Part shown: positions 43,529-52,658 of the stretch, piece after piece | Numbering within the stretch: position 1 is the stretch's first letter | Layout: the number at the start of each line of letters is the position of its first letter | Source of the DNA: G965202915 sp965205955 | GTDB taxonomy: Bacteria > Pseudomonadota > Gammaproteobacteria > Eutrophobiales > Eutrophobiaceae | Reading direction: 5' to 3' | Length of the DNA: 64,000 nt | Assembly: GCA_965205955.1 (NCBI GenBank) | Contig: OZ242192.1 | Coordinates: 2,108,001 to 2,172,000 of the forward strand | The notes under the pieces: generated by a model | Seen by the model: the letters and a program-made list of their open reading frames with translations, nothing else | Databases searched by the model: none | Told to the model about the DNA's origin: nothing | Position numbers and translations under genes: made by a program

Positions 43529-45121
43529 TCAATCGCTAATCTTGAAAAAAGCGGATAGTGGTTCGTTGTTTTCGGCAGAGCGATGCTCCCACAATAATCG
43601 CGCCTGATCGGGTATATATTTACGAAGATACAAGATGTTTATATCCGAGTTGTCTCTTCCCAGATGCGATCTGACCAGATAGATATAATCAACCTCGGGC
43701 GCGTACTCCATATACAGTTCTCCGGCGGGATTTCTGTTAATAGTGATTTCCCGGACGATTCTATCAGCCAGCAGAGGAATATAAGCCGGTTGAGAAGACA
43801 GAATTACCGCATCCGGGGCAGTGGTTTTCCTCATGCGTTCTATTTCCAGGATCATGGCCAATTTCGTTGCCGCTAATTGTGCCGCCTGCTTCAGGTCGTG
43901 GGCGTCATAAAATTCCTTAATTCGATGATAGCCCGATTCTTTTCCGGTCTGGTATCTGTGCCATGTGTAGGACAGCGTTGGCAACACGATAGCAAGTACC
44001 AGAACCATCGCAATGGAAACCGCAGCACCTCCGCGCTTCAATTCCATTCTCCGAGCGCAAACATACAGGGAATAAAAACTATACGTTATCAACAGGCATA
44101 GAATGGGATAGATAAAACGCCCTATATAGAACGGATGGGGCCACACAAACAACACAAGCAAATACAGCAGCACATAGATTGCGTCCAATTTTCCCTGTCC
44201 GACCCGAATGCACAGGCCCAGCAGCGAAAGCAGACCGACAAGCAACATGATCGATTGGGCCACGAGAGTCTGATCGGTCCAGTAATACAGCAGCCCGCCC
44301 AGCCAATTATCATGGAAGGCCGCCAATTGCTCTTTTAGATCCCAGCGAACCTCGATTTTTTCCGTCTCCGAACCGAGCAGGCTGCCGATTTGATCGATAT
44401 ATAGGGGGGAAACAACCGTACCATGCGCCCACCAGGATGCCGCCATAACCGCCAATGAAAAAAATACCGGGATGACAAAATACAGCCTATCGAGACTGCC
44501 CCGCCTCCATTTTACGATGCAGATAACGATAAATGCCGCCAGCATTGCGACCCCGATCGTTCTTGTCAGCACCAGCAGGGCCAGCAGCAGGCCGAAAATG
44601 AATAGATTGGTTTTTCTGGAAAGATCGGCTTTATCAAAAAAAATCAACGTGGCCAGGCTGAGAAATAAATAAAGGGGTTCACTGAGGATCCCCATGGAAT
44701 TCAGCCAGGCGGACGGGCTGAGACAAAATATGCATACAATCAGCAAGGCCTGGTGATTTGCGGCGAACATACTGCGGGCAAAGATAAATACAAGAGGGAT
44801 GGACAGCAGTAAAAAAAAGGCAGTGAGCATGTGCGCCAGAGTGTAATCGTAGGCCACACCCGAGATGGCCAGGATAAACGGAAAAAAAGGCGGAAAATCC
44901 TGACTTGGCCAGGCGGCAACAACCGCCGGACTGGCTTCATGCCAGGGTGACAAATAGCGCGCCATCAGCAAATAATTTACGCTGTCACTAAAAAAAGATG
45001 CCAGTCCGTCATGCGCGACAAAGGGAATGAGAAATACTGCATAAATGCCGGCAAAGACAAACAGCACCGCATAAGAGAGCCGATCGTTGCGGGAAGGGGA
45101 AGAAATGAAAGTACTGGCCAA
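43529..45121 (-). CDS. GT-C-like membrane glycosyltransferase, array copy 6
   Basis: 530 residues, TTG start. Loop type GTVVSPLYIDQIGS with KIEVRWDLKEQ and TLVAQSIMLLVG as in copy 5. The tail is of the main class but its own variant: SSQPAYIPLLADRIVREITI, VRSHLGRDNSDINILYLRKY and EPLSAFFKISD, a few residues shorter in the variable stretch before RKYIPDQ. Confidence 0.75.
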   Translation of the reverse strand: MASTFISSPSRNDRLSYAVLFVFAGIYAVFLIPFVAHDGLASFFSDSVNYLLMARYLSPWHEASPAVVAAWPSQDFPPFFPFILAISGVAYDYTLAHMLTAFFLLLSIPLVFIFARSMFAANHQALLIVCIFCLSPSAWLNSMGILSEPLYLFLSLATLIFFDKADLSRKTNLFIFGLLLALLVLTRTIGVAMLAAFIVICIVKWRRGSLDRLYFVIPVFFSLAVMAASWWAHGTVVSPLYIDQIGSLLGSETEKIEVRWDLKEQLAAFHDNWLGGLLYYWTDQTLVAQSIMLLVGLLSLLGLCIRVGQGKLDAIYVLLYLLVLFVWPHPFYIGRFIYPILCLLITYSFYSLYVCARRMELKRGGAAVSIAMVLVLAIVLPTLSYTWHRYQTGKESGYHRIKEFYDAHDLKQAAQLAATKLAMILEIERMRKTTAPDAVILSSQPAYIPLLADRIVREITINRNPAGELYMEYAPEVDYIYLVRSHLGRDNSDINILYLRKYIPDQARLLWEHRSAENNEPLSAFFKISD

Positions 45122-45148
45122 GGGAAATTCGTGTTTATATTCGGTAAT

Positions 45149-45190
45149 CTAGTTCAATCTGAAGATGTCGTATTTCAAAATGCAATGCAG
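45149..45190 (-). repeat. Scar of GT2 gene 3' end, spacer 6-7
   Basis: 42 bp encoding CILKYDIFRLN-stop on the minus strand, a slightly diverged relic of the GT2 3' end, in the 77-bp spacer upstream of copy 6. Confidence 0.75.
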
Positions 45191-45198
45191 AAATAAAC

Positions 45199-46803
45199 TC
45201 AATCGCTAATCTTGAAAAAAGCGGATAGTGGTTCGTTGTTTTCGGCAAAGCGATGCTCCCACAATAACCTGGCTTGGTCGGGTATATATCCACGAAGATA
45301 CAAGCTACTTATATCCGAGGCTTCTTTAAGGTCTCTTCTCGGATGCAATATGACCAGATAGATATAATCAACCTCGGGATCGTACTCCATATATAGTTCT
45401 CCGGCGGGATTTCTGTTAATAGTGATTTCCTTCCGGGAGCTCCTATCGGCCAACAGGGGGATATAGACCGGTTGAGAAGACAGGATTACCGCATCCGGGG
45501 CGGTGGTTTTCTTCATGCGCTCCATTTCCAGGCTCATGGCCAATTTCGTTGCCGCTAATTGTGCCGCCTGCTGCAGGTCGTGGATGTCATAAAATTCCTT
45601 AATTCGATGATAGCCCGATTCTTTTCCGGTCTGGTATCTGTGCCACGTGTAGGACAGCGTCGGCAACACGGTGGTGAATACCAGAACCATCGCAATGGAA
45701 ACCGCAACGCCGCCGCGTTTCGATTCCATTCTCCGAGCGCAAACATACAGGGAATAAAAACTATACATGATCAACAGGCATAGAATGGGATAGATAAAAC
45801 GCCTCATATGGAACGGATGGGGCCACAGGAACAACACAAGCAAATACAGCAGCACATAGATTGCGTCCAATTTTCCCTGTCCGACCCGAATGCACAGACC
45901 CAGCAGGGAAAACAGGCCGGCAAGTAGAATGATCGATTGGGCCGGGAGGGTCTGATCGGTCCAGTAATACAGCAGCCCGCCCAGCCAAAAACCATGGAAG
46001 GCTACCAATTGCTCTTTTAGATCCCAACTGACCCTGATTTTTTCCGTCTCCGAACCGAGCAGGCTGCCGATTTGATCGATATACATGGGGGAAACAACCG
46101 TGCCATGCGCCCACCAGGATGCCGCCATAACCGCCAATGAAAAAAATACCGGGATGACAAAATACAGCCTATCGAGACTGCCCCGCCTCCATTTTACGAT
46201 GCAGATAACGATAAATGCCGCCAGCATTGCCACCCCGATCGTTCTTGTCAGCACCAGCAGGGCCAGCAGCAGGCCGAAAATGAATAGATTGGTTTTTCTG
46301 GAAAGATCGGCTTTATCAAAAAAAATCAACGTGGCCAGGCTGAGAAATAAATAAAGGGGTTCACTGAGGATCCCCATGGAATTCAGCCAGGCGGACGGGC
46401 TGAGGCAAAATATGAATACAATCAGCAGGGCCTGGTGATTTGCGGCGAACATACTGCGGGCAAAGATAAATATAAGAGGAATAGCCAGCAGTAAAAAAAG
46501 GGCGGTTAGCACGTGCGCCAGGGTGTAATCGTAGGCCGCACCCAGGATAGCCAGGATAAACGGGAAAAAGGGCGGAAAATCCTGACTTGGCCAGGCGGCA
46601 ACAATGGCCGGACTGGCTTCATGCCAGGGGGATAAATAGCGCGCCATAAGCAAATAATTTACGCTATCACTAAAAAAGGACGCGAGTCCGTCGTGTGCGA
46701 CAAATGGAATGAGAAATACTGCATAAATGCCGGCAAAGACAAACAGTGCCGCATAAGAGAGCAGATCGTTGCGGGAAGGGGAAGAAATGAACGTACTGGC
46801 CAA
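45199..46803 (-). CDS. GT-C-like membrane glycosyltransferase, array copy 7
   Basis: 534 residues using the TTG that aligns with the other copies; the frame is open 9 codons further up to 46830 because of a one-base insertion in the leader. Loop type GTVVSPMYIDQIGS (copies 5/6) but then KIRVSWDLKEQLVAFHGFW and TLPAQSIILLAGLF (copies 1-4), and a tail identical to copy 4. HGFW replaces the HDNW of most other copies. Confidence 0.75.
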   Translation of the reverse strand: MASTFISSPSRNDLLSYAALFVFAGIYAVFLIPFVAHDGLASFFSDSVNYLLMARYLSPWHEASPAIVAAWPSQDFPPFFPFILAILGAAYDYTLAHVLTALFLLLAIPLIFIFARSMFAANHQALLIVFIFCLSPSAWLNSMGILSEPLYLFLSLATLIFFDKADLSRKTNLFIFGLLLALLVLTRTIGVAMLAAFIVICIVKWRRGSLDRLYFVIPVFFSLAVMAASWWAHGTVVSPMYIDQIGSLLGSETEKIRVSWDLKEQLVAFHGFWLGGLLYYWTDQTLPAQSIILLAGLFSLLGLCIRVGQGKLDAIYVLLYLLVLFLWPHPFHMRRFIYPILCLLIMYSFYSLYVCARRMESKRGGVAVSIAMVLVFTTVLPTLSYTWHRYQTGKESGYHRIKEFYDIHDLQQAAQLAATKLAMSLEMERMKKTTAPDAVILSSQPVYIPLLADRSSRKEITINRNPAGELYMEYDPEVDYIYLVILHPRRDLKEASDISSLYLRGYIPDQARLLWEHRFAENNEPLSAFFKISD

Positions 46804-46831
46804 GGGAAAAGTCGTATTTATATTCGGCAAT

Positions 46832-46873
46832 TTAGTTCAATCTGAAGACGCCGTATTTCAAAATGCAATGCAG
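46832..46873 (-). repeat. Scar of GT2 gene 3' end, spacer 7-8
   Basis: 42 bp in the spacer upstream of copy 7, encoding CILKYGVFRLN with the terminal TAG altered to TAA on the minus strand. Same GT2 origin as the other scars. Confidence 0.75.
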
Positions 46874-46881
46874 AAATAAAC

Positions 46882-48501
46882 TCAATCGCTAATCTTGAAA
46901 AAAGCGGAGAGTAGTTCATTGTTTTCGGCAGAGCGATGCTCCCACAATAATCTGGCTTGGTCGGGTATATATTTACGCAGAAGCAAGCCGTTTACATCTA
47001 TAATATCCGAGTCTTCATGGACTCTTCCCAGATGCGATCTGAACAGATAGATATAATCAACCTCAGGATCGTGCTCCATATATAGTTCTCCGGCGGGATT
47101 TCTGTTAATAGTGATTTTATCCCGGGCGATTCTATCAGCCAGTAGCGGGATATAGTTCGGGTGAGAAGACAGGATCACCGCATCCGGGGCAGTGGTTTTC
47201 CGCATACGCTCCATTTCCAGGCTCATGGCCAATTTCGTTGCCGCTAATTGTGCCGCCTGCTGCAGGTTGTGGATGTCATAAAATTCCTTAATTTGATGAT
47301 AGCCCGATTCTTTTCCGGTCTGGTATCTGTGCCACGTGTAGGACAGCGTCGGCAACACGGGGGTGAGCACCAGAACCATCGCAATGGAAACCGCAACGCC
47401 GCCGCGCTTCAATTCCATTCTCCGAGCGCAAACATACAGGGAATAAAAACTATACGTTATCAACAGGCATAGAATGGGATAGATAAAACGCCCCATATAG
47501 AACGGATGGGGCCACACAAACAACACAAGCAAATACAGCAACACATAGATTGCGTCCAGTTTTCCCTGTCCGACCCGAATGCACAGGCCCAGCAGCGAAA
47601 GCAGACCGACAAGCAACATGATCGATTGGGCCACGAGAGTCTGATCGGTCCAGTAATACAGCAACCCGCCCAGCCAATTATCATGGAAGGCCGCCAATTG
47701 CTCTTTTAGATCCCAGCGAACCTCGATTTTTTCCGTCTCCGAACCGAGCAGGCCACCGATTTGATCGATATAATGAGCCGCAAAAACCGTGCCATGCGCC
47801 CACCAGAATGCCGTCATAACCGCCAATGAAAAAAATACCGGGATGACAAAATACAGCCTATCGAGACTGCCCCGCCTCCATTTTACGATGCAGATAACGA
47901 TAAATGCCGCCAGCATTGCCACCCCGATCGTTCTTGTCAGCACCAGCAGGGCCAGCAGCAGGCCGAAAATGAATAGATTGGTTTTTCTGGAAAGATCGGC
48001 TTTATCAAAAAAAATCAACGTGGCCAGGCTGAGAAATAAATAAAGGGGTTCACTGAGGATCCCCATGGAATTCAGCCAGGCGGACGGGCTGAGGCAAAAT
48101 ATGAATACAATCAGCAGGGCCTGGTGATTTGCGGCGAACATACTGCGGGCAAAGATAAATATAAGAGGAATAGCCAGCAGTAAAAAAAGGGCGGTTAGCA
48201 CGTGCGCCAGGGTGTAATCGTAGGCCGCACCCAGGATAGCCAGGATAAACGGGAAAAAGGGCGGAAAATCCTGACTTGGCCAGGCGGCAACAATGGCCGG
48301 ACTGGCTTCATGCCAGGGTGACAAATAGCGCGCCATCAGCAAATAATGTACGCTATCACTAAAAAAGGATACGAGTCCGTCGTGCGCGACAAATGGAATG
48401 AGAAATACTGCATACATGCCAACGAAAACAAACAACGCGGCATAGTGGAACAGACTGCTCCGCGAAGAAAGTAAAATAAAATTACCGACTATGGAAAACA
48501 T
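46882..48501 (-). CDS. GT-C-like membrane glycosyltransferase, array copy 8
   Basis: 539 residues from the ATG at 48501 (MFSIVGNFILLSSRSS), 10 bp after the copy 9 stop; the in-frame ATG at 48600 inside copy 9 was rejected. It combines the GTVFAAHYIDQIGG loop of copies 3/4 with KIEVRWDLKEQ and TLVAQSIMLLVG of copies 5/6, and ends with the copy 2/3 tail. GTVF is preceded by AFWWAH where other main-group copies have ASWWAH. Confidence 0.75.
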   Translation of the reverse strand: MFSIVGNFILLSSRSSLFHYAALFVFVGMYAVFLIPFVAHDGLVSFFSDSVHYLLMARYLSPWHEASPAIVAAWPSQDFPPFFPFILAILGAAYDYTLAHVLTALFLLLAIPLIFIFARSMFAANHQALLIVFIFCLSPSAWLNSMGILSEPLYLFLSLATLIFFDKADLSRKTNLFIFGLLLALLVLTRTIGVAMLAAFIVICIVKWRRGSLDRLYFVIPVFFSLAVMTAFWWAHGTVFAAHYIDQIGGLLGSETEKIEVRWDLKEQLAAFHDNWLGGLLYYWTDQTLVAQSIMLLVGLLSLLGLCIRVGQGKLDAIYVLLYLLVLFVWPHPFYMGRFIYPILCLLITYSFYSLYVCARRMELKRGGVAVSIAMVLVLTPVLPTLSYTWHRYQTGKESGYHQIKEFYDIHNLQQAAQLAATKLAMSLEMERMRKTTAPDAVILSSHPNYIPLLADRIARDKITINRNPAGELYMEHDPEVDYIYLFRSHLGRVHEDSDIIDVNGLLLRKYIPDQARLLWEHRSAENNELLSAFFKISD

Positions 48502-48511
48502 AGACAATGAA

Positions 48512-50083
48512 TCAATCCCTAATCTCGAAAAAAGCCGAAAATGGTTCGTTATTATCGGTGGAATGCACCCACAATACATTGGTAGGGCGGCGTATATCAA
48601 TATTCAGGCCGTTCACCTCTTCATTTATCCACGGATGAATTTTAGTCAGATAGACATAATCGACATCCCGGGCCGGCTGCATATATAGCTCTCCGGCAGA
48701 ATTTTCCTCAATAGTGATTTCCCTGCCGACCCTGTCGGCCAGCAGTGCGATATAGGACGGTTTAAAATACTGGATTACCGCATCCGGTTCCGTGGTTTTT
48801 TTCATGTGCGCCATATCCAGGAACATGGTCACCGGCATTGCCGCAGATTCTCTTGCCTGCTCCAGATCGTAGGTGTGATAAAAGTCCTTGATCCGATGAT
48901 AGCCTGCTTCTTTTCCGGCCTGGTATCTGTTCCAGGTGTAGGACAGCGTGGGCAACACGGCGGTAAGCGCCAGTACCATGGCAATGGAGACCGCGGCGTC
49001 ACCACGCTTCAATTCCACTCTGTGGACGAGGGTGTACAGTGCATAAAAAGAATAGAGCAGCAATATGCACAGAACCGGATAGATAAACCGCCCCATGTGG
49101 GTCGTATAGGGCCAGATGAACAGCACAAGCAAATACAGAAAAACATAGATTGCATCCAATTTTCCCTGCGCGATGCGGAGGCACAGGCCCAGCAGGGAAA
49201 ACAGGCCGACAAACATAATTATTGATTTGGCCATCACGGTCTGGACGCTCCAGTAATACAGCAGTCCGACCAGCCAGCCATGCTGAAAGCCCACCAATCG
49301 AAATTCTGTATGCCAGTCAATGTTGGCTTTGTACGCCTCCAAACCGAACATGTTGACGATTGAAGTGATGTAATGAGAAGGAACAGCCGTACCCCAGAAT
49401 GCTGCGATAAGCGTCAATGAAAAAAATACCGGAATAACAAAATAGGGCCAATCCAGACTGCGCCGCCTCCATTTCAGGATGCAGAGAAGTATAAATGCCG
49501 CCAACATCGCGACCCCAATCGTTCTCGTGAGCACAAGCAGGGCCAGCAACAGGCCGAAGATGAATAGATTGATTTTCCTGGAAAGATCGGCTTTATCAAA
49601 AAAGATCAACGTGCCCAGGCTGAGGAATAGATAAAGATTTTCACTGAGGATGCCCATGGAATTCAGCCAGGCGGACGGGCTGAGGCAAAATATGAATACA
49701 ATCAGCAGGGCCTGGAGGTTTGTGGCAAACATACCGCGGGCAAGAATAAATATCAGCGGAATGGACAGCAGTAGAAAGAGAGCCGTTACTACATGCGCCA
49801 GGGTATAATCGTAGGCCGCACCCGAGATGGCCAGGATAAACGGGAAAAAGGGCGGAAAATTTTGTATTGACGAAGCAGCAACAACGGCCGGACTGGCTTC
49901 ATGCCAAGGTGATAAATAGCGCGCCATAAGCAAATAATAGCTGCTGTCATTCCTAAAAGTCGAAAGTCCGTCATGCGCGACGAATGGAATGAGAAATGCC
50001 GCATAAATGCCGACAAAGACAAACAGTGCCGCATAAGAGAGCAGATCGTTGCGGGAAGGGGAAGAAATGAACGTACTGGCCAA
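48512..50083 (-). CDS. GT-C-like membrane glycosyltransferase, array copy 9
   Basis: 523 residues, TTG start; first gene after the GT2 enzyme and the most divergent, so perhaps the founder type. About 11 hydrophobic segments span residues 12-390, then a ~130-residue soluble C-terminal domain. The first outer loop has NDSSYYLLMARYLSPW, where an Asp followed by Tyr/Arg recalls the catalytic loop of GT-C enzymes (ArnT, PMT, RgtA-like) that use polyprenyl-phosphate sugars. SPSAWLNSMGILSE and LTRTIGVAMLAAF are common to all copies. The middle loop (VPSHYITSIVNMFGLEAYK) is unique to this copy. I infer transfer of a lipid-linked sugar to a periplasmic acceptor; pilin is the suggested acceptor from context, and it is not proven. 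Confidence 0.75.
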   Translation of the reverse strand: MASTFISSPSRNDLLSYAALFVFVGIYAAFLIPFVAHDGLSTFRNDSSYYLLMARYLSPWHEASPAVVAASSIQNFPPFFPFILAISGAAYDYTLAHVVTALFLLLSIPLIFILARGMFATNLQALLIVFIFCLSPSAWLNSMGILSENLYLFLSLGTLIFFDKADLSRKINLFIFGLLLALLVLTRTIGVAMLAAFILLCILKWRRRSLDWPYFVIPVFFSLTLIAAFWGTAVPSHYITSIVNMFGLEAYKANIDWHTEFRLVGFQHGWLVGLLYYWSVQTVMAKSIIMFVGLFSLLGLCLRIAQGKLDAIYVFLYLLVLFIWPYTTHMGRFIYPVLCILLLYSFYALYTLVHRVELKRGDAAVSIAMVLALTAVLPTLSYTWNRYQAGKEAGYHRIKDFYHTYDLEQARESAAMPVTMFLDMAHMKKTTEPDAVIQYFKPSYIALLADRVGREITIEENSAGELYMQPARDVDYVYLTKIHPWINEEVNGLNIDIRRPTNVLWVHSTDNNEPFSAFFEIRD

Positions 50084-50121
50084 AGGAAAAAGTCGTATTT
50101 ATATCCGGCTGCTACGGCAAT

Positions 50122-50826
50122 CTAGTCCAATCTGAAGGCGCCGTATTTCAAAATGCAATACAGTGCGCGCACGCCGTCTTTCCAATTAATTTTTTTCCCC
50201 TCGGCATAAGAGCGGCCATAATAGTGAATGCCCACTTCATAGATGCAAACATCGGGGATCCTGGAAATCTTTATGGTGATCTCCGGTTCAAACCCAAAAC
50301 GGTTCTCGTTGATTGGTATACTCTGAATCAATTCGCGTTTGAATAATTTGTAGCAGGTTTCCATATCGTTCAGATTCAAGTCGCTGAATATATTGCAAAG
50401 CAAGGTCAGCAATTTATTGCCCATGTAGTGCCAGAAAAACAGCACCCGGTGCGTCCCGCCACCCAGAAAACGGCTGCCATACACCACATCTGCGCCATTC
50501 TCCAGCGCCGGTTTCAACAATCTTGGATAGTCGGCGGGATCGTATTCGAGATCGGCATCCTGGATAATAACATAATCACCGGTCGCATAGCGGACACCCG
50601 CCCGTATTGCCGCCCCTTTTCCCTGATTTTTGGCATGGCTTATCAATGTATCGATCCGCTGTTCGGCTAATTTTTTCAGGATATCCGAGGTGCCGTCGGT
50701 GGAGCCGTCATCGACAACGATGATTTCCACATTATCGACCGGGGCATTGACCACCGAATCAATCAATCTCTCTATAGTCGCCGCCTCGTTATAACAGGGG
50801 ATGATTACCGAAAGGGTGCAGGGCAT
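50122..50826 (-). CDS. DPM-like family 2 glycosyltransferase
   Basis: 234 residues, soluble, like dolichyl/polyprenyl-phosphate sugar synthases. LSVIIPCYNEAATI, VVDDGSTDGT, the IIQDADLEYDPADY catalytic DAD motif, and GSRFLGGG ... MGNKLLTLLCN with NDMETCYKLFKREL are typical of this DPM1/bactoprenol group. It probably charges undecaprenyl phosphate with a sugar in the cytoplasm, giving the donor that GT-C enzymes use outside. No C-terminal membrane segments are present. Fragments of its 3' half recur through the GT-C array. Confidence 0.88.
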   Translation of the reverse strand: MPCTLSVIIPCYNEAATIERLIDSVVNAPVDNVEIIVVDDGSTDGTSDILKKLAEQRIDTLISHAKNQGKGAAIRAGVRYATGDYVIIQDADLEYDPADYPRLLKPALENGADVVYGSRFLGGGTHRVLFFWHYMGNKLLTLLCNIFSDLNLNDMETCYKLFKRELIQSIPINENRFGFEPEITIKISRIPDVCIYEVGIHYYGRSYAEGKKINWKDGVRALYCILKYGAFRLD

Positions 50827-50832
50827 GAGCGG

Positions 50833-51783
50833 TCACCGAGCCGGCTTGTCTGCCGGGTTTTGTTTGAAAAAATCGATAGTGCGCAGTATCCCGTCTGCAA
50901 AATCAATACGCGGCTCCCAGCCCAGCAGCGATTTGGCCCGGCCAATATCCGGGCAGCGCTGTTTCGGATCATCATCGGGAAGCGGGGCGTACCTCAAGTT
51001 GGAATGACTATTTACCGCTTTGATGATGCGCCCGGCCAGTTCGAGCACCGAAAATTCAACCGGATTGCCAAGATTAACCGGTTCGTGAATATCGTCTTTA
51101 TTCATCAATACAATGCAGCCCTCAATCATATCGTCCACATAACATAAGGAGCGGCTCTGGCTCCCGTCTCCGTAAACAATAACATCTTCATCAGACAGCG
51201 CCCGCACAACAAAGTTGCTGACGGCACGCCCGTCATTAATGGCCATGCCGGGGCCATAGGTGTTGAATATCCGTGCGACTCTGATATCCAGCCCATGCCG
51301 CCGATGATAATCAAAAAACAGGGTTTCGGCGCAGCGCTTCCCCTCATCATAACAGGAGCGAATGCCAACCGGGTTCACATTGCCCCGGTACGTCTCAGGT
51401 TGCGGATGCACCAGCGGATCGCCGTAAATCTCGCTGGTCGATGCAAGCAACACAGGGATTTGTAATCGTTTCGCCAGACCAAGCACATTGAGTGCGCCGA
51501 GCACATTGGTCTTGATCGTCTGGATGGGATCACGTTGATAATGCGCCGGGCTGGCCGGACAGGCAAGGTGGTAAATTTTATCGACCTCCAGATAAACAGG
51601 AACGCAGACATCGTGCCGCACGATCTCAAAAAAGGGATCGGGCATCAAATCGATGATATTGTCCCGTGAACCGGTACAAAAATTATCGAGGCAAAGCACC
51701 TCATTGCCTTCATCGAGCAAACGCCTGCACAAATGCGCCCCCAGAAATCCGGCGCCGCCGGTTACCAAAATCCGTTGTTTCAT
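50833..51783 (-). CDS. uxs: UDP-glucuronate decarboxylase (UDP-xylose synthase)
   Basis: 316-residue extended SDR. GGAGFLGAHL (8-17) binds NAD; YHLACPASPAHYQRDPIQT and LLASTSEIYGDPLVHPQPE with RSCYDEGKRCAE (YxxxK) are the UXS signature set, followed by RIFNTYGPGM and YGDGSQSRSLCYVDD. It decarboxylates UDP-glucuronate to UDP-xylose, a possible pentose donor for the adjacent GT2. Overlaps the upstream gene by 4 bp; GT2 follows after 6 bp. Confidence 0.93.
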   Translation of the reverse strand: MKQRILVTGGAGFLGAHLCRRLLDEGNEVLCLDNFCTGSRDNIIDLMPDPFFEIVRHDVCVPVYLEVDKIYHLACPASPAHYQRDPIQTIKTNVLGALNVLGLAKRLQIPVLLASTSEIYGDPLVHPQPETYRGNVNPVGIRSCYDEGKRCAETLFFDYHRRHGLDIRVARIFNTYGPGMAINDGRAVSNFVVRALSDEDVIVYGDGSQSRSLCYVDDMIEGCIVLMNKDDIHEPVNLGNPVEFSVLELAGRIIKAVNSHSNLRYAPLPDDDPKQRCPDIGRAKSLLGWEPRIDFADGILRTIDFFKQNPADKPAR

Positions 51784-52556
51784 TGTTGGTTCAATTTATT
51801 CAACATAATTCTGAGCAACTTTGAATTTGCGGCAACTATATTGCCGGTATCCATATAGGTATCTCCGCCGCTTATATCAGCCACCATGCCCCCCGCCTCC
51901 CTGATCAGCAATATGCCGGCGGCAATATCCCAGATATTGAGCCTGTATTCCCAGAAACCATCCAGCCGCCCGCAAGCAAGATAGGCAAGATCGAGCGACG
52001 CCGCGCCGGCACGCCTGATCCCGGCGACCATCGGAAAAAATTTCCTGAATGACTCAAGATATTCATTCAGCAATTCCTGGTCTCTGAATGGAAAACCCGT
52101 CCCAAGCAATGCCCCATCCAGCATAGACCGTTGACTGACGCGAATGCGCTTATTATTCAATTGCGCGCCGTTTCCCCTGCTTGCCGTGAATAATTCCTGG
52201 CGCAGGGGATCATACACCACACCCGCTTCCAGCCTGTTTTTATTGCGCACCGCAATGGAAACCGCAAATTGAGGGAAGCCGTGCAGATAATTGGTAGTTC
52301 CATCGATCGGATCGATAATCCATTGATGATCGCTGGAACCGGTTGTGCCGCTTTCCTCGGCCAAAAAAGCATGATCAGGATAAAACTTCCTGATCGCATC
52401 GATAATGATTATCTCAACATTCCTGTCAATCTCACTAACAAAATCATTTCTGCCCTTTTCATGCACGACCACATCATTGGCCAAATCCATTTGCTGTACG
52501 ATCGTATCGCCGGCCAGTCTGGCGGCTTGAATGGCAACATTCAGCATGGGATGCAT
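51780..52556 (-). CDS. suhB: Inositol monophosphatase family protein (SuhB-like)
   Basis: 258 residues. Metal-binding motifs AEESG (66-70), IDPIDGTTNYLHG (81-93) and LNIWDIAAGILLIREAGG are intact. The family includes SuhB, which also acts in rRNA antitermination, and other sugar-phosphate phosphatases. Here it heads the operon with uxs, GT2 and the GT-C array, so a sugar-phosphate role in that pathway is possible. The name SuhB is by family and not by proven role. Confidence 0.85.
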   Translation of the reverse strand: MHPMLNVAIQAARLAGDTIVQQMDLANDVVVHEKGRNDFVSEIDRNVEIIIIDAIRKFYPDHAFLAEESGTTGSSDHQWIIDPIDGTTNYLHGFPQFAVSIAVRNKNRLEAGVVYDPLRQELFTASRGNGAQLNNKRIRVSQRSMLDGALLGTGFPFRDQELLNEYLESFRKFFPMVAGIRRAGAASLDLAYLACGRLDGFWEYRLNIWDIAAGILLIREAGGMVADISGGDTYMDTGNIVAANSKLLRIMLNKLNQQ

Positions 52557-52658
52557 ACATCACTCCTCATAGTTCAGTATCTGTGCTCTACTTACGCGGC
52601 AGCCGGATATCAGCGGAGTAAGAATACGGACAAGAAAATCGGACAACCATGCGGCATC

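Noticed and set aside
34560..50083. CRISPR-like periodicity
   Set aside because: The repeats are whole 1.6-kb genes; no short repeat/spacer arrays occur anywhere in the window.
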